55,377 bases of DNA, from assembly GCA_018715025.1 (NCBI GenBank), contig DVMK01000134.1, forward strand, positions 1 through 55,377, in the 5' to 3' direction. The translations under genes and the position numbers were made by a program. This DNA is from Candidatus Caccousia avistercoris. Lineage in GTDB: Bacteria; Bacillota; Clostridia; Oscillospirales; Acutalibacteraceae. Every line of letters begins with the position of its first letter. Positions within the stretch are counted from its first letter, which is position 1. The notes under the pieces are model-generated. The model did not search any database, was not told the origin of the DNA, and saw nothing but the letters and a program-made list of their open reading frames with translations. Below are positions 32,167 to 41,072 of this stretch, one piece after another.

Positions 32167-33672
32167 TCACACTCCTTCGTTCAAAATCCGGTACAGGGCT
32201 TCCATGTCAAGGCTGCGGCGCACCCCGGCGGCCAGCAGCTCGTACTGTTCCTCCTTCCAGGCGGCCAGGCTTTGAGGCCCGTCCTCCTCCTGCCAGGCAA
32301 TCCCCTTTTTCTCCAGCAGGGCGCGGGCCAGGGGACGGGCGGCCCCGCTGTCAAACAGGCCGTGCAGGTAGGTGCCGCACACGTTCCCCAGGCAGGCCCC
32401 GTCCTCCTTCTCCCCTTCCCCGAAGGGGGAAAGGCGGCAGAAGGGGGAAACGGGGGCGGAAAAATCCGTGCGGCCCATGTGGATCTCGTAGCCGGAAAGG
32501 GGCAGGCCGGAAAGGCAGCGGAAAAAGCCGGGCAGCTCCCCTGCGCCGCCCCGGGCCTGGGTGCGCGTTTTCTGAGGAAGGAACCGGGTGCGGACGGGCA
32601 GCAGGCCCATTCCCCGCAGGGTTCCCCCCTCCTCCACGCCCTCCGGATCCTCCAGCCATTCCCCCAGCATCTGGTAGCCGCCGCAGATCCCCAGCACGGG
32701 AACGCCCTCCCCCGCCAGGCGGAGCACCGCGCCCTCCAGGCCGTTCTGCCGCATCCAGAGAAGGTCGCCCATGGTGTTTTTGGTGCCGGGCAGGATCACC
32801 AGGTCGGGGCTGCCCAGCTCGGCCCGGCTGCGCACGTACCGCACCGTGAAGGCCGGCTCCTGCTCCAGGGGGAGAAAATCTGTAAAATTGGAAATGCGGG
32901 GGAAGCGCAGCACGGCCACGTCCACCGGGCCGTTCCCCGCGCCCTGCTCCAGCTGGACAGAAAGGCTGTCCTCGTCCTCCAGGCGGAGGGGCAGCATGGG
33001 CACCACCCCCAGCACCGGCTTCCCGGTGAGCTCTTCCAGCTGGCGCAGCCCGGGCCGGAGAATTTCCGGATCCCCGCGGAATTTATTGATGATCATTCCC
33101 TTCAGCAGGGATCGTTCCTCCTCTGCCAGAAGGGCGGCAGTGCCGTACAGGCTGGCGAACACCCCGCCCCGGTCAATATCCCCCGCCAGCAGAACCGGGG
33201 CCCCCGCCATTCTGGCCATGCCCATATTCACAATATCGTCCTGCTTCAAATTGATCTCCGCCGGGCTGCCGGCCCCTTCCAGCACGATCACGTCGTACTC
33301 CTCCGCCAGGGAACGGTAGGCCTTGAGAATGTCGGGGATCAGCTCCTTTTTATACCGGAAATAGTCCGCCGCCCGCATGACGCCGCGCACCTCCCCGTTC
33401 ACAATCACCTGGCTGCCCATGTCGCTGGTGGGCTTGAGCAGAATGGGGTTCATGCGCACTGAGGGCTCTACCCCGGCGGCCTCCGCCTGCATGGCCTGGG
33501 CGCGTCCCATCTCAAGCCCTTCCGCGGTGATAAAGGAATTCAGCGCCATATTCTGGCTTTTAAACGGGGCGGCCCGCAGGCCGTCCTGGCGGAAAATACG
33601 GCACAGCGCCGCAGCCAGGAAGCTTTTCCCCGAGTTGGACGCCGTCCCCTGGATCATGATTGCCTTCGCCAT
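32167..33672 (-). CDS. cbiP: Cobyric acid synthase
   Basis: 501 residues. ATP- and glutamine-dependent amidation of cobyrinate a,c-diamide (its adenosylated form) at b, d, e and g. The N-terminal synthetase domain has P-loop IQGTASNSGKS and FKSQNMALNS. The C-terminal class I glutaminase-like domain has nucleophile Cys in GICGGYQMLGE and His in YEIHMGRTDF. Start 33672 is fixed by its P-loop and GGAGGAG upstream, which lies inside the end of cobD. Confidence 0.95.
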   Translation of the reverse strand: MAKAIMIQGTASNSGKSFLAAALCRIFRQDGLRAAPFKSQNMALNSFITAEGLEMGRAQAMQAEAAGVEPSVRMNPILLKPTSDMGSQVIVNGEVRGVMRAADYFRYKKELIPDILKAYRSLAEEYDVIVLEGAGSPAEINLKQDDIVNMGMARMAGAPVLLAGDIDRGGVFASLYGTAALLAEEERSLLKGMIINKFRGDPEILRPGLRQLEELTGKPVLGVVPMLPLRLEDEDSLSVQLEQGAGNGPVDVAVLRFPRISNFTDFLPLEQEPAFTVRYVRSRAELGSPDLVILPGTKNTMGDLLWMRQNGLEGAVLRLAGEGVPVLGICGGYQMLGEWLEDPEGVEEGGTLRGMGLLPVRTRFLPQKTRTQARGGAGELPGFFRCLSGLPLSGYEIHMGRTDFSAPVSPFCRLSPFGEGEKEDGACLGNVCGTYLHGLFDSGAARPLARALLEKKGIAWQEEDGPQSLAAWKEEQYELLAAGVRRSLDMEALYRILNEGV

Positions 33673-33679
33673 AACACCG

Positions 33680-34744
33680 TCACTCCTCCTCTGCCAAACA
33701 GGCCGCCAGGGCGGCCAGCAGCCGGCTGTTTTCTTCCGGCAGGCGCACCGCGGCCCGGTAAAACCCAGGGCCAAGGCCCCGGTAATTGGAGCAGTCCCGC
33801 AGAAGGACGCCCCGGCGCTTCATCCGTTCCCCCAGGGCCGGCAGGGGAGAGCGGAAAAACAGGTAATTGGCCCGCGAGCCGTACACCTTCATGCCCGCAG
33901 CCGCCAGCCCGGCCCGCAGGCGCTCCCGCTCCGCCGACACAAGGGCGCGGCTGCGGCGGACAAAGGCGTCCTCCTTTAAGGCCGCCAGGCCCGCCTCCAT
34001 GGCGGGGGTGGAAACGCTCCAGGGCTGGGCGGCCGCCTCCATTTTGTCCAGCAGGGCGCGGTCAGAACAGAAGCACCAGCCCAGCCGCAGGCCCGCCATG
34101 GCGTACAGCTTGGTGAAGGCCCCCAGCAGCAAAAGCCCCGGGTTCCCCTGCAAAAAGGGCTTCATGGTGTACTGGTCCGGCTCGTCCAGAAAGCTGCGGA
34201 AGCACTCGTCCACCACCAGGAGCGCCCCGGCCCGCTGGCACTTTTCCAGGATCTGCTCCAGCAGCCGCCGGGGGATGCATTCCCCGGTGGGATTGTTGGG
34301 ATTGCACAGGAACACCACCTCGCCGGGATCCTCCAGAAGGGGCAGGAAATCCTCCCCCAGGCGGAAGCCCTCCTCCTCCCGCAGGGGGAAAAAGGAGCAC
34401 TGGCAGCCGGCGGCCCGCAGGGCCGCCTCGTACTCGGCGAAGCCGGGACAGAGCAGCAGCGCCCGCCTGGGCCGCAGGGCGTAGGCCAGCCGGAAAATCA
34501 GGTCGGCCGCCCCGTTGCCCACCAGCACCTGGCTGGGGGGCAGCCCCTCCTTCTCCGCCAGGGCGGCGGTGAGGGTGCGGCAGCAGGGATCCGGGTAAGG
34601 GGCGCAGCGTGAGGCGGAGCGGCGCACCGCCTCCTGCACCGGCTGCGGCATGCCGAGGGGATTGATATTGGCGGAAAAATCAAGGGGATCGCGGCCGTAT
34701 TGCTCCCGGTAGGTGAGCACGTCGCCGCCGTGGCAATAGTTCAC
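33680..34744 (-). CDS. cobD: L-threonine-O-3-phosphate decarboxylase
   Basis: 354-residue PLP enzyme (aminotransferase class I/II fold) that makes (R)-1-amino-2-propanol phosphate, the linker of the nucleotide loop. The PLP lysine is in FTKLYAMAGLRLGW near residue 215, with NPNNPTG near residue 155 and the N-terminal DFSANINPLG. The start is GTG 34744, overlapping the cbiB stop as GTGA, with GGAGG eight bases upstream. Confidence 0.93.
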   Translation of the reverse strand: MNYCHGGDVLTYREQYGRDPLDFSANINPLGMPQPVQEAVRRSASRCAPYPDPCCRTLTAALAEKEGLPPSQVLVGNGAADLIFRLAYALRPRRALLLCPGFAEYEAALRAAGCQCSFFPLREEEGFRLGEDFLPLLEDPGEVVFLCNPNNPTGECIPRRLLEQILEKCQRAGALLVVDECFRSFLDEPDQYTMKPFLQGNPGLLLLGAFTKLYAMAGLRLGWCFCSDRALLDKMEAAAQPWSVSTPAMEAGLAALKEDAFVRRSRALVSAERERLRAGLAAAGMKVYGSRANYLFFRSPLPALGERMKRRGVLLRDCSNYRGLGPGFYRAAVRLPEENSRLLAALAACLAEEE

Positions 34745-35721
34745 AGGAAAAACCTCCCCGTCAAAAAGAGAATCAGGGCGCGGGCCCCCAGGCACAGAAG
34801 GAGAAACAGCGTGGAGGACGCGTACAGCAGGCGGTTGGCCCTGGCAATGTCCCGGGCCTGAACCGGGCGGCCGGGATCCCCCAGAGGCTGCTTTTTCACC
34901 AGCTTTCCAAAATACCAGGCGTCGCCCAGGAGCTGCACGCCAAGGGCGCCCGCATAGGCGGATTCCGTCTGGGCGGCGTTGGGGCTCAGGTGCTTTTTCC
35001 TGTCCCGCAGGAAGATGCGCCAGGCGTTTTTCCCGTCCATCCCCAGCAGGAAGGCCCCGGCCACCGTACACAGCCCCGCCAGGCGGGAGGGGACAAAGTT
35101 CCACACATCGTCCAGTTTGGCGGAATACCGTCCGAAATCCAGGTATTTGTCATTTTTATACCCCACCATGCTGTCCAGGGTGTTCACCGCCTTGTAGCAC
35201 AGGCCCAGAGGAGCGCCCCCCAAAGCCAGGTACAGCATGGGGGCTATTACCCCGTCGGAGCTGTTTTCCGCCACTGTCTCCACCGCGGCCTTGACCACGC
35301 CCTCCAGGGAGAGGCGCTGGGTGTCGCGGCCCACAATCCTGGCCACGGCGCGGCGGGCGGCGGGCAGGTCGCCCTGTTCTGCCTGGCGCTGCACCAGGGT
35401 GCTTTCCACCTTCAAATCCTTCATGGCCAGCGCCTGCCAGCACCAGAAGGCTTCCAGAAGGAAGCGAAGCCAGGGGCTGACCATGCCGCACAGGGCCAGC
35501 GCCCCCCAGGCCAGCAAAAACGAGGCCAGGGGCAGCAGCACCGCCAGCACCAGGCCGGCAGCCCGCCTGCCCTTGGGGGTCTGGGGGAACCAGCGCCGCA
35601 GCGGCGGCTCCAGCTTCCCAATGGCCGCCCCCATCCACCGCACCGGGTGGGGCATCCAGCGGGGGTCGCCCAAGAGCAAATCCAGCAGAAACCCGGCCGG
35701 AAGGGCAAGCAGCACCGTCAT
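34741..35721 (-). CDS. cbiB: Adenosylcobinamide-phosphate synthase
   Basis: 326-residue integral membrane protein, four or five helices, that joins aminopropanol phosphate to adenosylcobyric acid. LLLGDPRWMPHPVRWMG near the N-terminus, VAENSSDGVIAP and YKAVNTLDSMVGYKN in the middle and LSPNAAQTESAYAGAL near the C-terminus are diagnostic. The ATG overlaps the preceding gene's stop (ATGA). Confidence 0.95.
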   Translation of the reverse strand: MTVLLALPAGFLLDLLLGDPRWMPHPVRWMGAAIGKLEPPLRRWFPQTPKGRRAAGLVLAVLLPLASFLLAWGALALCGMVSPWLRFLLEAFWCWQALAMKDLKVESTLVQRQAEQGDLPAARRAVARIVGRDTQRLSLEGVVKAAVETVAENSSDGVIAPMLYLALGGAPLGLCYKAVNTLDSMVGYKNDKYLDFGRYSAKLDDVWNFVPSRLAGLCTVAGAFLLGMDGKNAWRIFLRDRKKHLSPNAAQTESAYAGALGVQLLGDAWYFGKLVKKQPLGDPGRPVQARDIARANRLLYASSTLFLLLCLGARALILFLTGRFFL

Positions 35722-36071
35722 GGCAATTCCCCCTTCAGCACCTGGGGCAGGCCGCAGGAGACCCGCACCACCGTTTCTGCCTGCCGGGCCAAAAGCTGGC
35801 AGGCCCGGCCCACCTCTTCCCGCCAGAGGCGTTCCTCCCGCTCCACCGGGACAATGCCGCAGCCCACCTCCTGGCAGAGGATCAGCTCCTTTTGGGCAGC
35901 CTGCTCCACCAGGGCGGCCGTGTCCTCCCCGCGGCGAAGGCATTCCCGCACCGCCAGGTGGAAGTTGTCCCACACAGGCCCGCCGGGGGCCGCGTCCTCC
36001 GGCCGGAAGCCGAACAGCGCCTGGGCGCAAGGGAACATTCCCTGGCCCGCGCCGCCAACCATCAAAATCAT
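35718..36071 (-). CDS. Short CobU-like protein lacking the kinase P-loop
   Basis: 117 residues. The C-terminal half matches bifunctional cobinamide kinase/guanylyltransferase CobU: CQEVGCGIVPVERE, then RACQLLARQAETV and SCGLPQVLKG. The N-terminus MILMVGGAGQGMF sits where CobU has GGxxxGKS, but the Lys and Ser/Thr of the P-loop are gone, and the protein is about 60 residues short. A complete CobU is encoded two genes upstream. It overlaps both neighbours by ATGA, so it is made with the operon. It could be a partner subunit or a decayed duplicate. I do not assign activity. Confidence 0.75.
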   Translation of the reverse strand: MILMVGGAGQGMFPCAQALFGFRPEDAAPGGPVWDNFHLAVRECLRRGEDTAALVEQAAQKELILCQEVGCGIVPVEREERLWREEVGRACQLLARQAETVVRVSCGLPQVLKGELP

Positions 36072-36847
36072 AACAGCAAACCCTCCCCCATACTCTTTTG
36101 CAGAACCACAAGAAGCCCCGCCAAAATCAGCTCGCACAGCTGAATGCTCCAGCCTGCCAAATCCCCGGTAACGCCGCCGAATTCCCGCAGGATTTTCCGC
36201 CGGGCCCAGAGGAACAGCAGCCCCCAGGCCGCCAGCATGGCGGCCCCGCAGAGCGGCGAGAGCAGGGCCGCCGCTCCCGCCGCCAGCAGCACAACCGCCC
36301 ACAGCACGGCGATGCACCGGCGGCCCGCCGCCGCGTCAGAGAAGGTGCGGGCCAGCCCGTCGCCCCTGGCGCAGGGCAGCGTCAAAATAAAAAGGCCGCC
36401 CATGGCGCGGCTCAGCACAAAGCAGGCGGCCAGCGCCGCCCCCGCCGCAGGGGACCAGCGCAGCTCGGAGGCCAAACCTGTCAGGGCGGTAAAGAACAGG
36501 ACAAGGCCGATGAGGGCGAACGCGCCGGTATGGGAATCCTTTAAAATTTCCAGCTTTCTCTCCCGGGTCTGGCGGCTTCCCAGGGCGTCACAGGTGTCGC
36601 AGAAGCCGTCCAGGTGGATCCCCCCGGAAAGGAGGGCGGGCCAGAGGGCAGCGCCGGCCCCCCGCAGCAGCGGCCCCAGCTCCCACTGTTCCCCCAGGAA
36701 AAGCCACAGGGCCTGCACCCCGCCCACCACAAGGCCCACCAGCGGGAAGAAGGCCAGGGCGTACTGCATATTCCGTTTGCTCCACTCCGCCCTGGGCATG
36801 GGAAGGATGGAGTAGAGGGAAAAAGCGATGAACAGAGAGTTCAGCAT
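36068..36847 (-). CDS. cobS: Adenosylcobinamide-GDP ribazoletransferase (cobalamin synthase)
   Basis: 259-residue polytopic membrane enzyme that joins adenosylcobinamide-GDP to alpha-ribazole (phosphate). The metal-binding signature is GGIHLDGFCDTCDALGS near residue 75, and KDSHTGAFALIG follows. About six hydrophobic helices are seen. Start 36847 has AAAGGAG upstream, 15 bases after cobU. Confidence 0.94.
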   Translation of the reverse strand: MLNSLFIAFSLYSILPMPRAEWSKRNMQYALAFFPLVGLVVGGVQALWLFLGEQWELGPLLRGAGAALWPALLSGGIHLDGFCDTCDALGSRQTRERKLEILKDSHTGAFALIGLVLFFTALTGLASELRWSPAAGAALAACFVLSRAMGGLFILTLPCARGDGLARTFSDAAAGRRCIAVLWAVVLLAAGAAALLSPLCGAAMLAAWGLLFLWARRKILREFGGVTGDLAGWSIQLCELILAGLLVVLQKSMGEGLLL

Positions 36848-36862
36848 AGGACAAATCTCCTT

Positions 36863-37393
36863 TCAGGGAAGGGCCAGCGAGCCCTTGTGGAGGATAGGGA
36901 TGCCGCAGACCACCTCGGCCACCGCATCCGCCTCCGCCGCCAGACGCGCCTGCGCCTCTGCCAAAAGGCGCAGGTAGGCGGCGGTGCCGCCCTGGTAGGG
37001 GACCCCGTCGGCAAACACATCGTTCCCCACCATGACCAGGGTTTCTGCGCGGCGCGCCAGGCTGCGCACCCCCGCCAGCATGGCCTGAAGGGCGCTTTCC
37101 CCGGTGGCGCCGGGGGCAAACAGCTCGTTGGCCGCCAGATTCCCCAGGCATTCCAGCAAAACGGCGCAGCCCTGGGGCAGGGCGAGGGACTCCAGCCCCC
37201 GCTGGGCTTCCACCGTCTGAAAGCCCTTTTCCGCCCGCATGGCCCGGTGGCGGCGGATGCGCTCCTGGGCTTCCGGGCCCCAGGGCTCCATGGTGGCCGC
37301 GTAAATGCGGGGTTCGCCGGGGCTTTTCAGCAGCAGCGCTTCCGCCAGGGCGCTTTTTCCGCAGGCGCTTCCCCCGTAAAGAAGGATCTTCAT
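36863..37393 (-). CDS. cobU: Adenosylcobinamide kinase / adenosylcobinamide-phosphate guanylyltransferase
   Basis: 176 residues. Phosphorylates adenosylcobinamide and transfers GMP. The intact P-loop is LLYGGSACGKS at residue 4 onward, and LLECLGNLAANE near residue 82 follows the family pattern. The later segment VGNDVFADGVPYQGG departs from the usual EVGxGIVP, which is instead kept in the short paralogue two genes downstream. This suggests complementary degeneration. It overlaps cobT by ATGA. Confidence 0.88.
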   Translation of the reverse strand: MKILLYGGSACGKSALAEALLLKSPGEPRIYAATMEPWGPEAQERIRRHRAMRAEKGFQTVEAQRGLESLALPQGCAVLLECLGNLAANELFAPGATGESALQAMLAGVRSLARRAETLVMVGNDVFADGVPYQGGTAAYLRLLAEAQARLAAEADAVAEVVCGIPILHKGSLALP

Positions 37394-38472
37394 GCGTCCC
37401 CGCCTCCCAGCGGCTGGTAGGGGACCATGCCGTTTTCCTCAAAGGTACCCATGCCCCAGTACACAGCCAGGGCCATGTCCAGCAGAGGGAACAGCGCCGC
37501 CGCGCCGGTGCCCTCCCCCTGGTGCATGCCGGCCTGCAGGGGGGCGGGCAGCCCCAGCGCCTCCATCAGCGCGCCGGCGGCCGGCTCTGCGCTGCAGTGG
37601 CTGCCCAGCAGAAAGCCGCCCGCCGCCGGGGCAAGCCGAACCGCCAACAGGGCGGCGGTGCCGGAGATGAGCCCGTCCACCGCCACAAGAATCCGGTAAT
37701 AAGCGCCGCCCAGGAACAGGCCGGCCATGCCCGCAATATCCAGGCCGCCCACCTTGCTCAGCACATCCAGCGGGTCTGCCGGGTCGGGCCGGTTTACCGC
37801 CAGCGCCCGGCGCACCGCTTCCCGCTTCCGCGCCAGCCCCTGGTCTGAGAGGCCCGCCCCGCGGCCCACGGCCTTTTCCGGGGGCAGGCCCAGCAGGGCG
37901 CACAGCACGGCGGCGGCGGTGGTGGTGTTGCCGATGCCCATCTCTCCCGCCGCCAGCAGGGCGTACCCCTGGCGCTTCCATTCCCCCGCCAGCAGGGCGC
38001 CGGCCAGCAGGGCCTCCTCCGCCTGGGCGCGGCTCATGGCAGGCCCCTGGGCGATGTTGCCGGTGACGGGCAGAATCCGCCTGGAAATGAGCCTGGGGTG
38101 GGAAAAAGCGTCCCGAATCCCCATATCCACCGGGAACACGTCCGCCCGGGCGGCCCGGGCCATGTGGCTGAGGCAGCCCTGCCCCAGGCACAGGTTGCGG
38201 GCCACCACCGCCGTCACAGAGGAATCTGTCTGGGTGACGCCCTCCGCCACTACGCCGTTGTCGGCGCAGAACACGCCCACCGCCCGGCGGAACCCCTCTG
38301 CCGGGGGCGCGCCCAAGGCGGCCGCCATACGGGCCACGGACTCCTGCAGAAGGCCGAGGCCCCCCAGGGGCATGGCCAGGGAATCCCAGCGGCGGCGGCA
38401 GGCGGCGGCAGCCTCCTCCTCCGCAGGCCGGATCCCCGCCAGAAGCTCATGAACCGAATCCGGATTCTTCAT
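37390..38472 (-). CDS. cobT: Nicotinate-nucleotide-dimethylbenzimidazole phosphoribosyltransferase
   Basis: 360 residues. Activates the lower-ligand base to alpha-ribazole phosphate. The catalytic Glu is in HQGEGTGAAALFP near residue 320; GEMGIGNTTTAAA and VFCADNGVVAEGV are family motifs. The base used cannot be told from sequence; no bluB or bza genes are present. AAGGAGG precedes the ATG. Confidence 0.95.
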   Translation of the reverse strand: MKNPDSVHELLAGIRPAEEEAAAACRRRWDSLAMPLGGLGLLQESVARMAAALGAPPAEGFRRAVGVFCADNGVVAEGVTQTDSSVTAVVARNLCLGQGCLSHMARAARADVFPVDMGIRDAFSHPRLISRRILPVTGNIAQGPAMSRAQAEEALLAGALLAGEWKRQGYALLAAGEMGIGNTTTAAAVLCALLGLPPEKAVGRGAGLSDQGLARKREAVRRALAVNRPDPADPLDVLSKVGGLDIAGMAGLFLGGAYYRILVAVDGLISGTAALLAVRLAPAAGGFLLGSHCSAEPAAGALMEALGLPAPLQAGMHQGEGTGAAALFPLLDMALAVYWGMGTFEENGMVPYQPLGGGDA

Positions 38473-38514
38473 TTAGGATCATCCTCCTTACTCTGTATCG
38501 AAACCATGCGGCCC

Positions 38515-39885
38515 TCAGCCCCGCTGCCGGTATTCCGCCATTCGCCGGACAAAACCCTCCGCAAAGCCGGGAGCCCCGTACAGGTACAGGTGCGGGAACC
38601 CGGCGAACAGCGAGCCGCCGGCGTGGACGCAGGCCCAGGAGCCGCCCCCCAGGGGCTTTTCCGCAGTAAAAGCCTCCCCGGGGGAGTCGCTTTCCCAGTA
38701 ATGGAATTCGTGGGCCGGGATTTGCCCGCCCCTGGGGCACAAAAGGCAATCCTGCCGGGCAGTGAGGGTCACGTAGCCGAACCGGCGCTTTCCCCTGGCG
38801 GGGAAGGCGCGAAAGGGCAGCGCCCCCGCCATGGGGAAGCTGCGGCCCTCCCGATCCTCCAGCTCCCGGTGCAGGTACAAAAAGCCGCCGCATTCCGCCA
38901 GGGTGGGCAGGCCCGCGGCCACGGCCTGCCGCACGGAACGGCGCATGGAGCTGTTCCCGGCCAGCTGCTCTGCCCAAAGCTCCGGGTAGCCGCCCCCCAG
39001 GTACAGACCGTGCACCCCCTGGGGCAGGGCGTCGTCCCGCAAGGGAGAAAACGGCACCAGCTGCGCCCCCAGCTCTTCCAGCAGGGCAAGGCTTTCCTGA
39101 TAATAAAAGCAGAAGGCCCTGTCGCGGGCCACCGCCAGGCGCACCGGCCTGTCCCCGGTGAGGCAGGCGGCGCGGGGAAGCGCCCCCTCCACCGGGGGAG
39201 CCTGCCCGGCCAGCTCCAGCAGCCGGTCCAAATCCAGGGTGCCGCGCAGCAGGGCGGCCAGCTTCCCCAGCTTTTCCCGCAGGCGCTCCGCATCCTGCGG
39301 GGTCACCAGGCCCAGGTGGCGGCTTTCCAGGGCCAGCTCCGGGCTGGGGGGCAGATAGCCCAGCACCGGCAGGCCCGTCTCCTGCTCCAGCATAGGGCGC
39401 AGCAGGGAAAACAGCGGCTGGGAGCACCGGTTCAAAAACAGGGCCCGGATCCCGCTGGGACGGCGGAATTCCAGAAACCCCTTCACCAGCGCCGCCAGGG
39501 AAAGGGAAGCGCCCCGGGCATCCACCGCCAGCACCGCCGGCGTGCCGGTGGCCCTGGCCAAATGAAAGCTGCCGGCCCGCTCGCTCACGCCGCCCAGGCC
39601 GTCGTAGTACCCCATGACCCCTTCCAGCACCGCCATGCCGCAGCCCTCGCTGCCCCGCAGCATCAGGCCGCGGACGGTTTCTTCCCCGGTGAAGAACAGG
39701 TCCAGGTTGGCGCTGGCCGCGCCGATGATCTCCCGGTGAAAAAGAGGATCGATAAAGTCCGGCCCGCACTTGAAGGCGGCGGGCCGCAGGCCGCGCTCTG
39801 TCAGAAGCTGCAGCAGGCCGCAGGCGAGGGTGGTTTTTCCGCCGCCGCTGGCCGGGGCGGCCACCAGGATTCTGGGAAGGTTCAC
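38515..39885 (-). CDS. cbiA: Cobyrinate a,c-diamide synthase
   Basis: 456 residues. Glutamine-dependent amidation of the a and c side chains. The P-loop is VAAPASGGGKTT at the N-terminus, with CGPDFIDP near residue 40. The glutaminase-like domain has Cys in LAECGGFLYLH near residue 330 and a late HEFHYWES. The start is GTG 39885, overlapping the cbiET stop as GTGA. A 42-base gap before cobT carries the cobT ribosome site. Confidence 0.94.
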   Translation of the reverse strand: MNLPRILVAAPASGGGKTTLACGLLQLLTERGLRPAAFKCGPDFIDPLFHREIIGAASANLDLFFTGEETVRGLMLRGSEGCGMAVLEGVMGYYDGLGGVSERAGSFHLARATGTPAVLAVDARGASLSLAALVKGFLEFRRPSGIRALFLNRCSQPLFSLLRPMLEQETGLPVLGYLPPSPELALESRHLGLVTPQDAERLREKLGKLAALLRGTLDLDRLLELAGQAPPVEGALPRAACLTGDRPVRLAVARDRAFCFYYQESLALLEELGAQLVPFSPLRDDALPQGVHGLYLGGGYPELWAEQLAGNSSMRRSVRQAVAAGLPTLAECGGFLYLHRELEDREGRSFPMAGALPFRAFPARGKRRFGYVTLTARQDCLLCPRGGQIPAHEFHYWESDSPGEAFTAEKPLGGGSWACVHAGGSLFAGFPHLYLYGAPGFAEGFVRRMAEYRQRG

Positions 39886-41072
39886 GCCCCGGGCCCCCTT
39901 CCGCTCAGCAGGAACACCGGGTTCTGGGCCTCCATGCGGTGGTACCGGCCCGCGGGAATCAGCAGGGAAACGGCCGCCTGAATCCGGCGGACCTCCAAAA
40001 AGCCCAGCCGGTCCAGCAGGGCGGAGGCCTCTGCCAGCGTTTCCACGGTGACGGCGGAAACCGCCACCCGCACCGCCGGGTTCTTTTCCAGCAGGCAGAG
40101 AAGAATTTCCTCCAGCCTGCCGCCGCTTCCCCCCACAAAGGCGGCGTCCGGGGCCGGCAGGTCCCGGCACGCCTGGGGGGCTGCGCCCTGCCGCAGCTGA
40201 AGGGAGACATGGAATTTTTCCGCGTTCCTCCGGATCAGCCCGCAGGCCTCGTCCTTCTGCTCCACCGCGTACACGGCGCAGCCCAGCAGGGCCGCCTCCA
40301 CCGCCACAGAGCCGGTGCCGGCCCCAATGTCCCAGAACACGCTGCCCTCCTGCAGGCCCAGGCTGCAGAGGGCCAGGCTGCGCACCTCCCGCTTTGTCAT
40401 AGGCACCTTTCCCCGCAGAAATTCCTCATCCGGCACGCCGGGGGTGAGGGGCGCCGAGGGGGCGCTGTTTTCCACCAAAAGGACGCTCAGCGGTGGAAAA
40501 TCCCGCTCTGCCAGCTCCCGCACAAGGCCCTGGGCGATTTCCTCCTGGGGGTAGGAAAGGTCGGCGCCCGCCGCGGCCCGCAGCTGCCCCAACCCGGCGG
40601 CGGCCAGCGCCCGGCACAGGGAGGCGGGGCTGGAAGCCCCGCCGGTCAGGAAGAAGGTGAACCGGTTCCTCCTCACCGGCGGAACTGGGTCGCAGGCCAG
40701 GCCGTGGGCGCTGACCAGCCGCCATTCCTGCCAGGGCGAGCCCAAGCGGGCGGCAAAATACTGCAGGGAGGAAAGGCCCGGCACAAGGGACGTTTCCCAG
40801 CCCTTCAGCCGGGCCAGCAGGGAGCGCGCCCCGCTGTAAAAGCCGGTGTCGCCGCTGAACAGCAGGCAGGGGGCGGCAAATTCCCGGTGCTCTTCCAGAA
40901 AAGAGGCAATCTCCTCCGGGCGCGTCATGGGGAACCGGGGGGCCCGGCTTTCCACCCCCTCCAGCAGGCGGGGCGCGCCGATCAGGCAGTCCGCCTGCTC
41001 CAGCGCCCGGCGGCCCTCCTCTGTCAGAAAGCGGGGCGAACCGGGCCCCGCCCCTACCAATGTCAGCTTCAT
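39882..41072 (-). CDS. cbiET: Fused precorrin-6Y C5,15-methyltransferase / C12-decarboxylase
   Basis: 396 residues. The N-terminal CbiE domain (about 1-200) is a tetrapyrrole methylase with LTLVGAGPGSP and LLFSGDTGFYSGA. The C-terminal CbiT domain (about 205-390) is a Rossmann methyltransferase with MTKREVRSLAL and FWDIGAGTGSVAVEAA. Fused, as in CobL. It methylates C-5 and C-15 and decarboxylates the ring C acetate. The ATG overlaps the cbiJ stop. Confidence 0.93.
   Translation of the reverse strand: MKLTLVGAGPGSPRFLTEEGRRALEQADCLIGAPRLLEGVESRAPRFPMTRPEEIASFLEEHREFAAPCLLFSGDTGFYSGARSLLARLKGWETSLVPGLSSLQYFAARLGSPWQEWRLVSAHGLACDPVPPVRRNRFTFFLTGGASSPASLCRALAAAGLGQLRAAAGADLSYPQEEIAQGLVRELAERDFPPLSVLLVENSAPSAPLTPGVPDEEFLRGKVPMTKREVRSLALCSLGLQEGSVFWDIGAGTGSVAVEAALLGCAVYAVEQKDEACGLIRRNAEKFHVSLQLRQGAAPQACRDLPAPDAAFVGGSGGRLEEILLCLLEKNPAVRVAVSAVTVETLAEASALLDRLGFLEVRRIQAAVSLLIPAGRYHRMEAQNPVFLLSGRGPGA

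Noticed and set aside
38098..39981. Long open frame opposite cbiA and cobT
   Set aside because: Very long antisense frames are frequent in this high-GC DNA (others lie opposite polA and the iol genes). The translation is Gln/Gly/His-rich with no domain, while the other strand encodes recognised enzymes.
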